From Mariaggregatimicrobium sp964498785 (GTDB lineage: Bacteria > Zhuqueibacterota > Zhuqueibacteria > Thermofontimicrobiales > Thiofontviventaceae): a DNA stretch of 64,000 nt. The position numbers and the translations under genes are program-made. The notes under the pieces were generated by a model. That model made no database searches and was not told the DNA's origin. It saw only the letters and a program-made list of their open reading frames with translations. Location of the stretch: positions 15,829 to 79,828 of the forward strand of contig CAZCJL010000016.1 in the NCBI GenBank assembly GCA_964498785.1. The letters are read 5' to 3'. How positions within the stretch are numbered: position 1 is the stretch's first letter; each line of letters begins with the position of its first letter. Positions 1-8,717 of this stretch are shown here, one piece after another.

Positions 1-409
1 TCCAGAATGCGAGAAAAAACGACGTTAACAAAATTCCAATAGCCAGAGTATTCGCACTTTTATCAAACTTTCTTACAAAGACAATTGCCAGGCGTTTACT
101 CAATCCCGATTTCATCATTGCGGTGGCTAAAATAAATGCGCCTAGAATAAAAAATACCGCACTGTTGCCAAAATGCGAAAAAGTAGTTTTGCTATCTGCA
201 ACTTTTAACAACGGGATCATTGCTATCGCAACTAATCCTGTAATCGACATTGGTAAGATATTCGTGGCCCACAAACTTACACATAATGAAAATATTGCCA
301 GCGCATTCTGCGCGGCTCTTCCCAGGCCAGGAATCTCCGGAGCTAAAATTAATATTATGAAAAATAAAATGCCGCTAATGAGTATCAATTTTTTAGCAAG
401 TCTGAACAT
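1..409 (-). CDS. DASS/SLC13-family anion transporter, N-terminal part (runs off the window)
   Basis: Reading the minus strand from an ATG at 409 gives an open frame of about 136 codons to the window edge, with no stop. The protein starts MFRLAKKLILISG and is very hydrophobic: membrane segments lie at about residues 6-22, 32-60 and 80-100. The order WATNILPMSITG, then FGNSAVFFILGAF, then KSGLSKRLA matches the N-terminal half of the divalent anion:Na+ symporter family, which imports dicarboxylates, sulfate or similar anions across the inner membrane. The substrate cannot be told from this part. A weak AGAG ribosome site precedes the ATG. The gene is divergent from the acyltransferase at 1073. 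The plus-strand frame over the same bases is only a shadow. Confidence 0.72.
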   Translation of the reverse strand, partial: MFRLAKKLILISGILFFIILILAPEIPGLGRAAQNALAIFSLCVSLWATNILPMSITGLVAIAMIPLLKVADSKTTFSHFGNSAVFFILGAFILATAMMKSGLSKRLAIVFVRKFDKSANTLAIGILLTSFFLAFW

Positions 410-478
410 CTAAATTTTCTCTTTTCAATTCAAATCAACAATCATGAAATTAGCATTGTTCAAAAGCATACTTCGTGC

Positions 479-507
479 CATATAAAACTTTTTTCACCAT
501 ATTTCAA
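479..507 (-). promoter_or_regulatory. Second promoter candidate for the DASS transporter
   Basis: On the minus strand TTGAAA (502-507), a 17-nt spacer and TATATG (479-484) lie closer to the start, with a leader of about 70 nt. It is an alternative to, or an addition to, the candidate at 569-597. Confidence 0.3.
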
Positions 508-568
508 AATATTAACTCTCCGATAAAACTCTTTTAAGGCTCTGTTGTAACTCCCAAAAGAATGCTTA

Positions 569-597
569 AATTTACATTTTTACTATTTAAATGTCAA
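569..597 (-). promoter_or_regulatory. Sigma70-like promoter candidate for the DASS transporter
   Basis: On the minus strand a perfect -35 box TTGACA (592-597) is followed after 17 nt by TAAATT (569-574, 4 of 6 matches). The leader to the ATG would be about 160 nt. The call rests on pattern only. Confidence 0.4.
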
Positions 598-686
598 CTA
601 AATTTTCCAATTTTACTGTTAATTATTGGTAACAATTGATTTACTTCTATTCTTTCATTATGTTAATTTAAATTCTACTTGTGAAT

Positions 687-715
687 TTGCGAAATCAGGT
701 TCATAGTTTTATAAG
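687..715 (+). promoter_or_regulatory. Plus-strand promoter candidate upstream of the MBOAT gene
   Basis: TTGCGA (687-692), 17 nt, then TATAAG (710-715, 5 of 6 matches). It would give a long leader of about 350 nt containing both inverted repeats. A second -35-like box, TTGACG, sits at 958-963, but only a poor -10 (TTATCC, 981-986) follows it. Confidence 0.28.
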
Positions 716-968
716 AGTCACATTGGCTCATAATGAAACACCGAGTTACTATTTTATAAAATCCTTTTTCAATTTCCAACAGGCTTCCTGGCGCAAAATT
801 ATTTATCCTATTATATTTTTGTAAAGTTCAGCCAAAATTACCAAATATTATCTGCATTTATATAGAGTTGCGGGTAAATACTATTACTTTTTTATCTGCC
901 TTCCGGGGATTTTTTTGGTACAGTATGTGCAAAATTCCTTAGTCTCATAATTCTGATTTGACGCTATA

Positions 969-998
969 TTTACAAATTGATTATCCCAGATTTGTAAA
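969..998. repeat. Perfect inverted repeat, 9-bp arms (operator candidate)
   Basis: TTTACAAAT at 969-977 pairs perfectly with ATTTGTAAA at 990-998 across a 12-nt spacer. It lies about 75 bp before the MBOAT start and overlaps the region just downstream of the TTGACG box at 958-963. It could bind a dimeric regulator or form a weak hairpin in a leader RNA. Confidence 0.45.
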
Positions 999-1026
999 AG
1001 GATTCTTTGGTTAAATGTTTAAATCC

Positions 1027-1052
1027 GTTGAAATAGTACGGGTAATTTCAAC
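1027..1052. repeat. Perfect inverted repeat, 8-bp arms (operator candidate)
   Basis: GTTGAAAT at 1027-1034 pairs perfectly with ATTTCAAC at 1045-1052 across a 10-nt spacer. Its centre is 56 bp from that of the repeat at 969-998. It ends about 20 bp before the MBOAT ATG, just upstream of the GAGG ribosome site. The arm sequence differs from the first repeat, so these are not copies of one site. Confidence 0.42.
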
Positions 1053-1072
1053 TTATCCAGCATGAGGAATGA

Positions 1073-2497
1073 ATGAATTTTAATAGTATCGACTTTTTTA
1101 TCTTTTTGATAATTGTTTACTCCTTATATTTAATTCTAAATCATAAATGGCAAAATAGAATGTTGCTCGTTGCCAGCTATGTATTTTATGGTAGTTGGGA
1201 CTGGCGATTTTTAAGTTTAATTGCAATTTCAACGGTTGTTGACTATTTTGTTGGATTACGATTAGCAGCCGCTGATTCAGCAAAAGCCCGCAAACGCTTT
1301 TTAGCCATTTCGGTGGTCGCGAATTTAGGAATTTTAGGCGTTTTTAAATATTATAATTTTTTCACATCGAGTTTAATTGACATGCTTACTGGCTTTGGCT
1401 TGAATTTAAATTGGTCAACATTAAATATTATTTTACCGGTTGGCATATCGTTTTACACATTTCAAACAATGAGCTACACCATCGATATTTATCGCGAAAA
1501 GCTTCAACCAACTAAAAAGTTTTTAGATTTTGCATTGTTTGTTGCATTTTTCCCACAGCTCGTTGCAGGCCCCATTGAACGGGCAAGTAATCTGCTCCCC
1601 AGAGTTTTATCCCCGCGCAAAATTACGTATGATAAATTATCCAGCGGAGCTTTTTTAATTTTATTTGGTTTATTTAAAAAAATTGTGATCGCCGATGGAG
1701 TTGCTCCGGCTGTTAATCACATTTACAACGCCACCGGAGCAGTTTCCACAGGCGACATAATTCTGGCAACGTATCTTTTTGCAATTCAGATATATTGTGA
1801 TTTTTCCGGTTATTCTGACATTGCCAGGGGCGTTTCTAAATTAATGGGGTTTGAATTAATGGTCAATTTCAGGACTCCCTATTTTTCAACCAGCCCCAGC
1901 GAATTTTGGACAAGATGGCACATTAGCCTGTCGTCGTGGTTGAGAGATTATTTATACATTTCATTAGGCGGAAACCGGCGAGGGAAAATCCTGACATATC
2001 GTAATCTGTTAATGACGATGATATTAGGGGGACTTTGGCATGGCGCTGCATGGAATTTTATTTTGTGGGGAGTGTATCAAGGAGTTATTTTGTGCGTTTG
2101 GAGAATGGTCAATTTATCGATTTCTTTTTCAAATAAATTTTTAAATACCGCTGTTAAGCTTCTAAATATCGTTTTCTTTTTTCAGGTGACTTGTTATGGC
2201 TGGTTACTATTTAGATCCAATTCTCTGGATCAGGTAAAAAATTACACATATAATCTATTTGCCAATTTTTCCTGGCAATCATTAACATCAATTATCGTAC
2301 CGAGTCCAACATTGGCCGCGCTAATTGGGATTCCAGTATTAATTATATTTGATATTATCTATCTTCGCCTTGATGATATTCATTATTATCGAAAATGGCC
2401 GCGACCGCTACGAGCTGCGTTTTATGCATTGTTAATATTTTTAACGTTAATGGGAGTAAGTAATGCACCGTCTGAATTTATCTATTTCCAATTCTAA
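1073..2497 (+). CDS. MBOAT-family membrane O-acyltransferase (AlgI/DltB type)
   Basis: A 474-residue polytopic inner-membrane protein of the membrane-bound O-acyltransferase family, which moves acyl groups (usually acetyl) across the membrane onto extracellular polymers such as alginate or teichoic acid. Family hallmarks are visible: PQLVAGPIER near residue 165, the region FWTRWHISLSSWLRDY with His283, GGLWHGAAWN with the invariant His323, and the typical end FIYFQF. An ATG with GAGG five bases upstream fixes the start. Its last 35 bases overlap the next gene, which has its own GGAG site, so the two are translationally coupled. It converges on the exopolysaccharide cluster, so it probably supplies O-acyl groups for that polymer (inference). 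The exact acceptor is unknown. Confidence 0.88.
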   Translation: MNFNSIDFFIFLIIVYSLYLILNHKWQNRMLLVASYVFYGSWDWRFLSLIAISTVVDYFVGLRLAAADSAKARKRFLAISVVANLGILGVFKYYNFFTSSLIDMLTGFGLNLNWSTLNIILPVGISFYTFQTMSYTIDIYREKLQPTKKFLDFALFVAFFPQLVAGPIERASNLLPRVLSPRKITYDKLSSGAFLILFGLFKKIVIADGVAPAVNHIYNATGAVSTGDIILATYLFAIQIYCDFSGYSDIARGVSKLMGFELMVNFRTPYFSTSPSEFWTRWHISLSSWLRDYLYISLGGNRRGKILTYRNLLMTMILGGLWHGAAWNFILWGVYQGVILCVWRMVNLSISFSNKFLNTAVKLLNIVFFFQVTCYGWLLFRSNSLDQVKNYTYNLFANFSWQSLTSIIVPSPTLAALIGIPVLIIFDIIYLRLDDIHYYRKWPRPLRAAFYALLIFLTLMGVSNAPSEFIYFQF

Positions 2498-3575
2498 TAG
2501 AAAATCCATCCTAAAGAAAATCGCACTCACAATTATTTGGATAATCTTTTTTTTGTTTTTGTTTGATGCCGGATTACAAATACTATTTCGTATCAATATT
2601 TCTCAGATAGCGGAAATTAGTTCGTTCTTTAATTATGGTTTATCAAGTGAAGCAAAAATTCGGCAATCATTTCAGGATAAACCAATCCCGCATAATTCAA
2701 TTCTTTATGCCGGATGGTTACACGAAGATACCTGGAAAGATCAACCAGCGAATGCAGATATCGCAATTTACGGAATGTCTTTTTCAAATAACATCGCGCA
2801 CCGGTTGGGCCAAATTTGCGACACATTAGTCATTCGACAGATTTCCGGTCCCAGCGCGCCGCCAAGCCATAGCTACGCTGCTTATTTGTTAGATAAAAAT
2901 CAACATACTGCAAAATTTGTAGTCTTGGCAATTCTCGCAGGGAATTTAAAGTATTTGTTAGGGATGACAAATGACACCATCGGCTGGGATTTTACACTTC
3001 CGTGCACTTATCCCAGATACTTTAGTGCTGAAGATCAATTATCGGCTGTTATTCCATATTTAAATTCTTTTTCAGAATTAGAGAAAGCAATACAAACTCC
3101 GGAACTGTGGGACAAACATTTAGCTCAACTGAGCGAATATGATAATTATTACAATCCCTTGCTTTATCCTCAAAACATCTTTGATGAAAGCATCATCGGG
3201 AGATTAATTCGACGAGGTCTTGCAACTCGTCAAAACTTAATGGCCACTGCTGACATTCATAACCGGCACGGATTTAATGAGAATCATGAGGCAATAATGG
3301 TATTAAAAAAGATCATAATAAATTTCAATGTGGATGCTCGTTCTGAAAATCGGATTCCCATTGTACTTCTCATTCATAACCAGGGTTATGCCGATCACCT
3401 CTATCAGGTTACCCAAAAAACACTTTCAGAGCATCACATTCCATATTTAAGTACACATGATATCTGCCCGGCTACTGACCCCCGAAATTTCATTTCTGAC
3501 GGTCATTTTACCGCAGTCTGCGATATTAAAATTGCCAGAAAATTACTGGCATTAATGAATACCCTCGGGGAATAA
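2463..3575 (+). CDS. Membrane-anchored SGNH/AlgX-like protein, partner of the MBOAT
   Basis: This 370-residue protein has one N-terminal membrane anchor (about residues 18-40) and an extracytoplasmic domain. It shows features of an SGNH-type O-acetyltransferase or esterase: IYGMSFSNN with Ser106 in the GDS-like position, and SDGHF with Asp346 and His348, an Asp-x-His pair as in AlgX/AlgJ relatives, followed by an amphipathic helix. Similarity is motif-level only. MBOAT acyltransferases commonly work with such a periplasmic partner that passes the acyl group to the polymer, and the 35-base gene overlap supports that role. Cys119, Cys181, Cys335 and Cys353 could form disulfides. It could also be an esterase. 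The gene is followed by a strong bidirectional terminator. Confidence 0.62.
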   Translation: MHRLNLSISNSNRKSILKKIALTIIWIIFFLFLFDAGLQILFRINISQIAEISSFFNYGLSSEAKIRQSFQDKPIPHNSILYAGWLHEDTWKDQPANADIAIYGMSFSNNIAHRLGQICDTLVIRQISGPSAPPSHSYAAYLLDKNQHTAKFVVLAILAGNLKYLLGMTNDTIGWDFTLPCTYPRYFSAEDQLSAVIPYLNSFSELEKAIQTPELWDKHLAQLSEYDNYYNPLLYPQNIFDESIIGRLIRRGLATRQNLMATADIHNRHGFNENHEAIMVLKKIIINFNVDARSENRIPIVLLIHNQGYADHLYQVTQKTLSEHHIPYLSTHDICPATDPRNFISDGHFTAVCDIKIARKLLALMNTLGE

Positions 3576-3585
3576 GCTTTTAAAC

Positions 3586-3620
3586 AAAAAACCCTCCGTA
3601 CTTATAAAGGAGGGTTTTTT
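3586..3620. terminator. Bidirectional rho-independent terminator
   Basis: AAAAAACCCTCC (3586-3597) pairs with GGAGGGTTTTTT (3609-3620) across an 11-nt loop. Flanking A and T runs make it work on both strands. It closes the MBOAT/SGNH unit on the plus strand and the exopolysaccharide operon on the minus strand. Confidence 0.88.
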
Positions 3621-3644
3621 AATTTACTAACATCTACTTTGTTT

Positions 3645-5417
3645 CTAAATTTTTGTAAACATAATTAAAGAAACGCCATTGCTTGGCAATTTTATATTCA
3701 TGCTAAATGACCCATCTGATTCAGCATTTTTGATCCCGGATTCCAATATTTCCAAATCATCTCGTTGTTGCAGCTCCTTTATTTCCTCATTATTTGGCTC
3801 TTGAGGGCTTCCTAATGTCTTCCAAGCGGTAAATCCATTACTATGTTCTTTATCAATTCTGTAGTGATCCATTTTAAAATTCGGGAAGGATATATTCCGA
3901 AATAAAATATTCACATTGAACACAGAAGTATCTGCACTGTTTATGTCCCACTGATTAAAATGATAGATAATTGTCGCCAGTTTTTTATCGCCTTCTTTGG
4001 TTGCGATTCCATGAATAAAATCACCGAATTGCGCGCCATCAATTTTCAGGCGCGTTTTCCCGAGCAAACTGAGCGCATAATATCCATTAAATGATGGCCG
4101 CTTGACAATTGTTTCCGGATCCGGACGCCACTTATCGCCGAGCACAGTGGCAACCCCAAAATGATTGCCAAAATGCAACGGCACTGGTTTTGTCCAGAAA
4201 CACATTATATCGGGTAGATAACCTGCCTCAAAATTATCATGCAAATAAAACATCGCGTCAAATTCTTTAACTATCCATGCAGCGACATAATGATTATTCA
4301 TCCATGGTTTCGGAAAAGCACTGGGACCGGTTTCTGTTATCAAAATATCAAGTTCTTCAAATTTATTACCGGCTTCTTCTCTTGCAATGTCGATAAATTG
4401 TTTATAATGTGGCAAAATTTCTTCTTCGACTGAACCATAATGATGGCGTGAAATAAAATCAAGCCGGGTTCCGATTTCACCGGTTGCATAATTTTTCCCG
4501 GAATAACAATGTTTCAAAAAATCTCTGAAAAAAAGTTTCAATTCTCCGGCGATTGCCGGTCCGCCGATCTTAATACCCGGCTCTGCCTGAATTGCGCCTT
4601 GCACTGCATAATCATAAAGTTTATAATATTCTTCATTATCTCCCTTATGCGGATATCGTTTTTTATCCGGATGTGCGATCCAAAACCATTTGTAGAGGTC
4701 TGGCTCATTCCACACTTCAAAGTACCATGTTGAGATTTCCTCCTGGCCATAGCGTTCTTTTAAATGAAGGATAGTTCGATAAATCAATTCCTGCCATTTT
4801 TTATAATCGTTCGGCGGTGTAATAATCCCCCGGTGCCATGGATTTCGTCGACCCGGGTTTGTCGCAAGTACCTCTGGCATAAATGTAAGAGACAGAATTG
4901 GTTTCAATCCGGACTCCATAAATTTATCCAGAACAGCATCTACATAAAACCAGTTGTACGTCAACTTTCCATTGTCATTTTTGCTGAGAATATATCCACC
5001 ATCGTCGCGATGCCCTTTGTCAGCTTTGCTACTCAAAATCCCTTTGGTGTTTACATAAATAAATGTTTCTTTCTCTTTATTTGTTTCCTGAAGCATTTGG
5101 TAATAACGGCGATTTTGCGGCAACAGAGCGCCATCATTAAACGAGCCCATACCAACACCGCAGTAAAAATTTTTGTAATCGCCAAGCTCTGTCGATGCAT
5201 CAATAATCAGGTTGACTGATTTTTTTACTTCTTTCTCAAACGTCATCCCAACCGGCTGCTCATTGGTCATCCCAAGAATACTCGTGGTTTTATAAGCTAT
5301 TTTATTAATGACAGGCACATCTTTAATAATCGTTTTTGCTTTCTCCTGATTTGTAAATACAAAAACTCCACAACAAGCGCATAATATAACAATTCCTGAC
5401 AATACTTTTTTAAACAC
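3645..5417 (-). CDS. GH39-type glycoside hydrolase A (exopolysaccharide hydrolase candidate)
   Basis: This 590-residue protein is exported or membrane-anchored: a KK n-region and a hydrophobic segment at residues 5-22. It carries the GH39 family signature WYFEVWNEPD at 231-240, with Glu238 as acid/base, and ILITETGPS around 358-366, with Glu362 as the likely nucleophile. GH39 holds beta-xylosidases, alpha-L-iduronidases and PslG-type hydrolases encoded inside exopolysaccharide operons. Location at the end of this cluster favours a PslG-like role, trimming or releasing the polymer in the periplasm. The start is GTG, chosen for its AAGGGGG ribosome site. It is paralogous to the gene at 6930, with a flippase between them. 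The true substrate is unknown. Confidence 0.8.
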   Translation of the reverse strand: MFKKVLSGIVILCACCGVFVFTNQEKAKTIIKDVPVINKIAYKTTSILGMTNEQPVGMTFEKEVKKSVNLIIDASTELGDYKNFYCGVGMGSFNDGALLPQNRRYYQMLQETNKEKETFIYVNTKGILSSKADKGHRDDGGYILSKNDNGKLTYNWFYVDAVLDKFMESGLKPILSLTFMPEVLATNPGRRNPWHRGIITPPNDYKKWQELIYRTILHLKERYGQEEISTWYFEVWNEPDLYKWFWIAHPDKKRYPHKGDNEEYYKLYDYAVQGAIQAEPGIKIGGPAIAGELKLFFRDFLKHCYSGKNYATGEIGTRLDFISRHHYGSVEEEILPHYKQFIDIAREEAGNKFEELDILITETGPSAFPKPWMNNHYVAAWIVKEFDAMFYLHDNFEAGYLPDIMCFWTKPVPLHFGNHFGVATVLGDKWRPDPETIVKRPSFNGYYALSLLGKTRLKIDGAQFGDFIHGIATKEGDKKLATIIYHFNQWDINSADTSVFNVNILFRNISFPNFKMDHYRIDKEHSNGFTAWKTLGSPQEPNNEEIKELQQRDDLEILESGIKNAESDGSFSMNIKLPSNGVSLIMFTKI

Positions 5418-5462
5418 GTTTTCGCCCCCTTTTATGATCTCTGTTAGTCATATTTTTCACTT

Positions 5463-6902
5463 TTACGCTTTCTTCTTTAATAGCTTCCGAAAATACAGCT
5501 TATCGTTCTCCGAAAACACTTTCAATGTTAGCAGCATTAATAGGTAAACCATAGTCGGAATTATAATTTTAAATATAATATGAATTGTATTGAAATAATA
5601 CAGCCCTGCTGCAATAATTGTTGTGGCAATAATAAGTTTTATAAGTGGTGATATAACAGTCATCACACGAAATTTAATTAATTTTGGAACAACGAACGGA
5701 ACCTGTACAATCATCAAAATAAACATTGAAATAACAGTTGCCGCGGCAGCTCCGTTTGCATTATATTTCAGGATCAAATAATAATTCAATACAACTTTTA
5801 CAATAAGTATAAATACATACGACAACAATTGAATCACCTGATTTTTGCTTGCCACCAGGGCCGAGCCGAACACTTCTGTGATGGCAAACGGCCAAAGCGC
5901 CCAGATCATAATTTGTAAAATTATTGCAGAGCTCTGAAATTTTACTCCCCAAATAAGTGGCATTAATTGTGGTGATAAAAAAGTTGTTAAAACTAAAATG
6001 GGAAATATGAAAATAGTTAGAAAGCGAATTGCCTTATTACAGGCCATACGAAAATTTGCCGGATTCCGGGCGTACATTGATGAAATCATTGGGAAAAAGG
6101 CGGTAAAAAAGCTCTGAACACTTAAAATAGCAAACCAAAATATTTTAAACGCCGCGCCATAATTACCCACAACTTCATTGGTCGACATTTTTGAAAGCAT
6201 CAAAGTATCAATGCGCCAGTACAGCGAAATACAGATAATGAGCAATGCCAGGCTCCAGGCCATGCGCAATAGTTTTTTACATAATTCCATATCTATTCGC
6301 AACTCTGGCAGAGTAACGCCCCGGATAATGAAAAAATAGGTGACGCCAGCGTGTATAAATTTTGCAATAACATGAATAACAATCAACGCGATCAGCCCAA
6401 ACCCCATAAACAAAGCTGCAATCGATGCGATTGTTTTAACTACCAAAAAAATGACCCAGCCATAGGCTATTTTGTTAATTTCTTCCACACCGGCTAAAAT
6501 TCCCGAGAATATATCTGTCAGGGCCGATGTCGCCAGCGAGATGGAAATGATGTAAATTCCGAGGGTTGTTTCGGCATCATAGTGCATTAATTTTCCCAGT
6601 ATCACCATGGCCAAAATGTTTATAATGGCTGTTGGCAAACTCAATAAAATCCCGTTGCTGAGATATTTGCTGACATCTTGTTTATTGGCAGCAACTTCAC
6701 GCGTCAATAGAATACGTAATCCAAAAGAACTTGTGATTTGGAAAATAAAAAACAATTGAAACACAATTGTATATTTGCCAAATAATTCCGGCCCTAAAAT
6801 ACGACCAATAAAAAGGACAAGCACCAGAGACAATATTGGCTGCAATCCCCTGGCAATCAAAATAGAAATCGTATTTTTAACTAATCGCTGTACTGAACTC
6901 AT
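5463..6902 (-). CDS. Wzx-type polysaccharide flippase (MOP/MATE superfamily), copy 1
   Basis: A 479-residue polytopic protein with about 12-14 membrane segments. It begins MSSVQRLVKNTISILIARG and then shows GRILGPELFGKYTIVFQ, the usual N-terminal pattern of oligosaccharide flippases that move undecaprenyl-linked repeat units to the periplasmic face. Length and charge distribution are normal for the family. It lies between two GH39 genes and just downstream of the polymerase-type gene. A second flippase is at 35215. Two Wzx-type proteins in one cluster could serve two different lipid-linked units, or one may be redundant (inference). Confidence 0.85.
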   Translation of the reverse strand: MSSVQRLVKNTISILIARGLQPILSLVLVLFIGRILGPELFGKYTIVFQLFFIFQITSSFGLRILLTREVAANKQDVSKYLSNGILLSLPTAIINILAMVILGKLMHYDAETTLGIYIISISLATSALTDIFSGILAGVEEINKIAYGWVIFLVVKTIASIAALFMGFGLIALIVIHVIAKFIHAGVTYFFIIRGVTLPELRIDMELCKKLLRMAWSLALLIICISLYWRIDTLMLSKMSTNEVVGNYGAAFKIFWFAILSVQSFFTAFFPMISSMYARNPANFRMACNKAIRFLTIFIFPILVLTTFLSPQLMPLIWGVKFQSSAIILQIMIWALWPFAITEVFGSALVASKNQVIQLLSYVFILIVKVVLNYYLILKYNANGAAAATVISMFILMIVQVPFVVPKLIKFRVMTVISPLIKLIIATTIIAAGLYYFNTIHIIFKIIIPTMVYLLMLLTLKVFSENDKLYFRKLLKKKA

Positions 6903-6929
6903 TGCATTTACTTTCGCTAAAGACCAAAA

Positions 6930-8654
6930 TCAGTTCAAATCCTCCAACTCGATCCCAGTTGGCGGATCCGGCGGAATTTTATCTGTTGTTAACGGATTAT
7001 CAGCGTTGATAACAATTAAGGCAACACTATTATTCTGAATTTCCAACCGCTGTTTATAAATGCCATTCGTGATTTGAATCGTTGACATTGGTTCTACTAA
7101 TTGCAAATCGTCCTGGCTTTTTAACGCCAGTATTTGATCCGAAGATGGTTCCTCCGGGCTTCCCATTTGTTTCCATAATGTATATGCATTACTGTGAGAC
7201 TCATCTATTTTAAACATCCGCAGATAGCCGGTGCTAAACGGAATATTTTTAACAGTCACTTCCACCTGGTAGTTTCTTTGTTTCGTGTTATCATAATCAT
7301 CATCATCAAACTGATATAAAATCACTTCAATGGATTTATCATTATTTTTCGTTGCAATGCCATGAATTGGGTCGCCGAAAGACGTTCCTGTAATAGAGAC
7401 TCTCTCGTCACTTAAATAACTCAGGGCATCAAATCCGTTAAACGCTGGTCTTTTTACAATCCCGTCAGCCGGCGGATTCCAGGGATTTCCCAGGACTGTT
7501 GCTACTCCAAAATGAGTGCCAAAATTTTTAGGCAGCGGTTTTGTCCAAAAGCATAAAATATCAGGGATATAATTTACACCATATTCGTCAGTAATATCAA
7601 ACAGCATATCCACTTGCTTCACAATCCACGCTGCCACATATCTTGTATTTAGCCATTCTTTTAAAAACGGCGTTGGCCCATTTTCCGTAATAATAATTGT
7701 GGGATCATCACCAAATAATTTTTTTCCATCCTTTAGCGCGATCTCACCAAATTTCATATAGTGATCATAATTTTTATACGTTTCACCATAATGATGCCTG
7801 GAAATAAAATCCACACGGGTGCCGGAATTACCTGTTGCATAATTAGTACCCGCGATACAATGCGGGTACCAGGGTTTGATAAAAAATCCGATATCACCGG
7901 CAATTGCCGGTCCTCCAACCTGAATAACGTCGGAAGCAGAGTGCGCGGCCTCCTCGGTAAAATCAAAAAACTTAAAATATTCAGTATTATTTGATTTATT
8001 TGGATAAGATTGTTGATCCGGATGAGGTATCCAGAAAAATTCATCCAAATCCGGCTCATTCCATACCTCAAAATACCAGTTTTTTATTTCGGCCTCACCA
8101 TATCGATTTTTCAAATGAGCAACTGTCTCGTAAACAAGATTCCGCCATCGTTCATAACTTTTTGGTGGCGACACATAGGCCTGATTCCATGGATTTCGTT
8201 TATCCGCCACTGAGGCTAATTTTTTTGGCATAAATGAAAAGCTGACAATCGGTGTTAATCCATAACTTAAAATTGCGTCAAAATGTTGATCGACAATTTC
8301 CCAGTTGTATGACACAGACCCGTCCTCAGCTTCAATATAAACGTATCCGCCAATTTCTTCGCCACCCGGATGAGGAGTGTCTGTAAACATTGCTTTTGTA
8401 CAAAAATAGTTAAACACCTCACGACCGTTACTATTTGCCTCCTGAATCAGCTTAAAATAGGATTTATTGGGTTCTTTCAAAACGCCTTCATTAAAAGACG
8501 TTTGTCCAAGACCTCCCCAAAACTGTTTATATATTCCGAGGCTACTGCCAACATCTACATCTAAATACGTTATCTGTGAATATACATGATGATTCCCCCA
8601 AAGCATCAGACATAACCATAGACATACTCCCCCCAGGCTATGCTTCTTAAACAT
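6930..8654 (-). CDS. GH39-type glycoside hydrolase B
   Basis: This secreted 574-residue paralogue of the GH39 protein at 3645 has the signature WYFEVWNEPD at 193-202 (acid/base Glu200) and IIITENGPTPF with the likely nucleophile Glu324. The frame is open 13 codons further upstream. The ATG at 8654 is preferred because AAGGA lies at good spacing and the protein then starts with a signal peptide (MFKK, hydrophobic core, cleavage near VYSQ at residue 27). It shares long blocks with the first copy, for example FISRHHYG, CFWTKP and FGVATVLG. Unlike copy A it looks fully secreted rather than anchored. It ends with an extra proline-rich tail. It probably cleaves the polymer made by this cluster; the exact bond is unknown. 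Confidence 0.8.
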   Translation of the reverse strand: MFKKHSLGGVCLWLCLMLWGNHHVYSQITYLDVDVGSSLGIYKQFWGGLGQTSFNEGVLKEPNKSYFKLIQEANSNGREVFNYFCTKAMFTDTPHPGGEEIGGYVYIEAEDGSVSYNWEIVDQHFDAILSYGLTPIVSFSFMPKKLASVADKRNPWNQAYVSPPKSYERWRNLVYETVAHLKNRYGEAEIKNWYFEVWNEPDLDEFFWIPHPDQQSYPNKSNNTEYFKFFDFTEEAAHSASDVIQVGGPAIAGDIGFFIKPWYPHCIAGTNYATGNSGTRVDFISRHHYGETYKNYDHYMKFGEIALKDGKKLFGDDPTIIITENGPTPFLKEWLNTRYVAAWIVKQVDMLFDITDEYGVNYIPDILCFWTKPLPKNFGTHFGVATVLGNPWNPPADGIVKRPAFNGFDALSYLSDERVSITGTSFGDPIHGIATKNNDKSIEVILYQFDDDDYDNTKQRNYQVEVTVKNIPFSTGYLRMFKIDESHSNAYTLWKQMGSPEEPSSDQILALKSQDDLQLVEPMSTIQITNGIYKQRLEIQNNSVALIVINADNPLTTDKIPPDPPTGIELEDLN

Positions 8655-8717
8655 AAGGAGTCCTTTCGTTTTATAAATAGACGTCTGATACATTGAATAC
8701 CGGAGCGCAGCACTTCT

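Larger units (their letters stand above)
410..1072. other. Non-coding divergent intergenic region
   Basis: About 660 AT-rich bases without a credible gene separate the divergent transporter and MBOAT genes. They hold two minus-strand promoter candidates for the transporter, one plus-strand promoter candidate, and two perfect inverted repeats close to the MBOAT start (all listed separately). A 12-bp A/T-only palindrome lies at 751-762. Only very short frames without ribosome sites are present. No tRNA-like or other RNA gene is apparent. Confidence 0.7.

Noticed and set aside
123..413. Plus-strand open frame of 96 codons at the left edge
   Set aside because: It is antisense to a coherent DASS/SLC13 transporter frame on the minus strand and has no family features of its own.
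444..485. Tiny plus-strand frame (13 codons) starting MKLALFKS
   Set aside because: No ribosome site, no similarity that I recognise, and such frames are expected by chance in AT-rich spacer.
751..762. 12-bp palindrome ATTTTATAAAAT
   Set aside because: It consists only of A and T in AT-rich DNA, so chance is a sufficient explanation.
4764..5219. Plus-strand frame of 151 codons
   Set aside because: It lies fully inside the GH39 gene on the other strand, and its translation shows no domain pattern.
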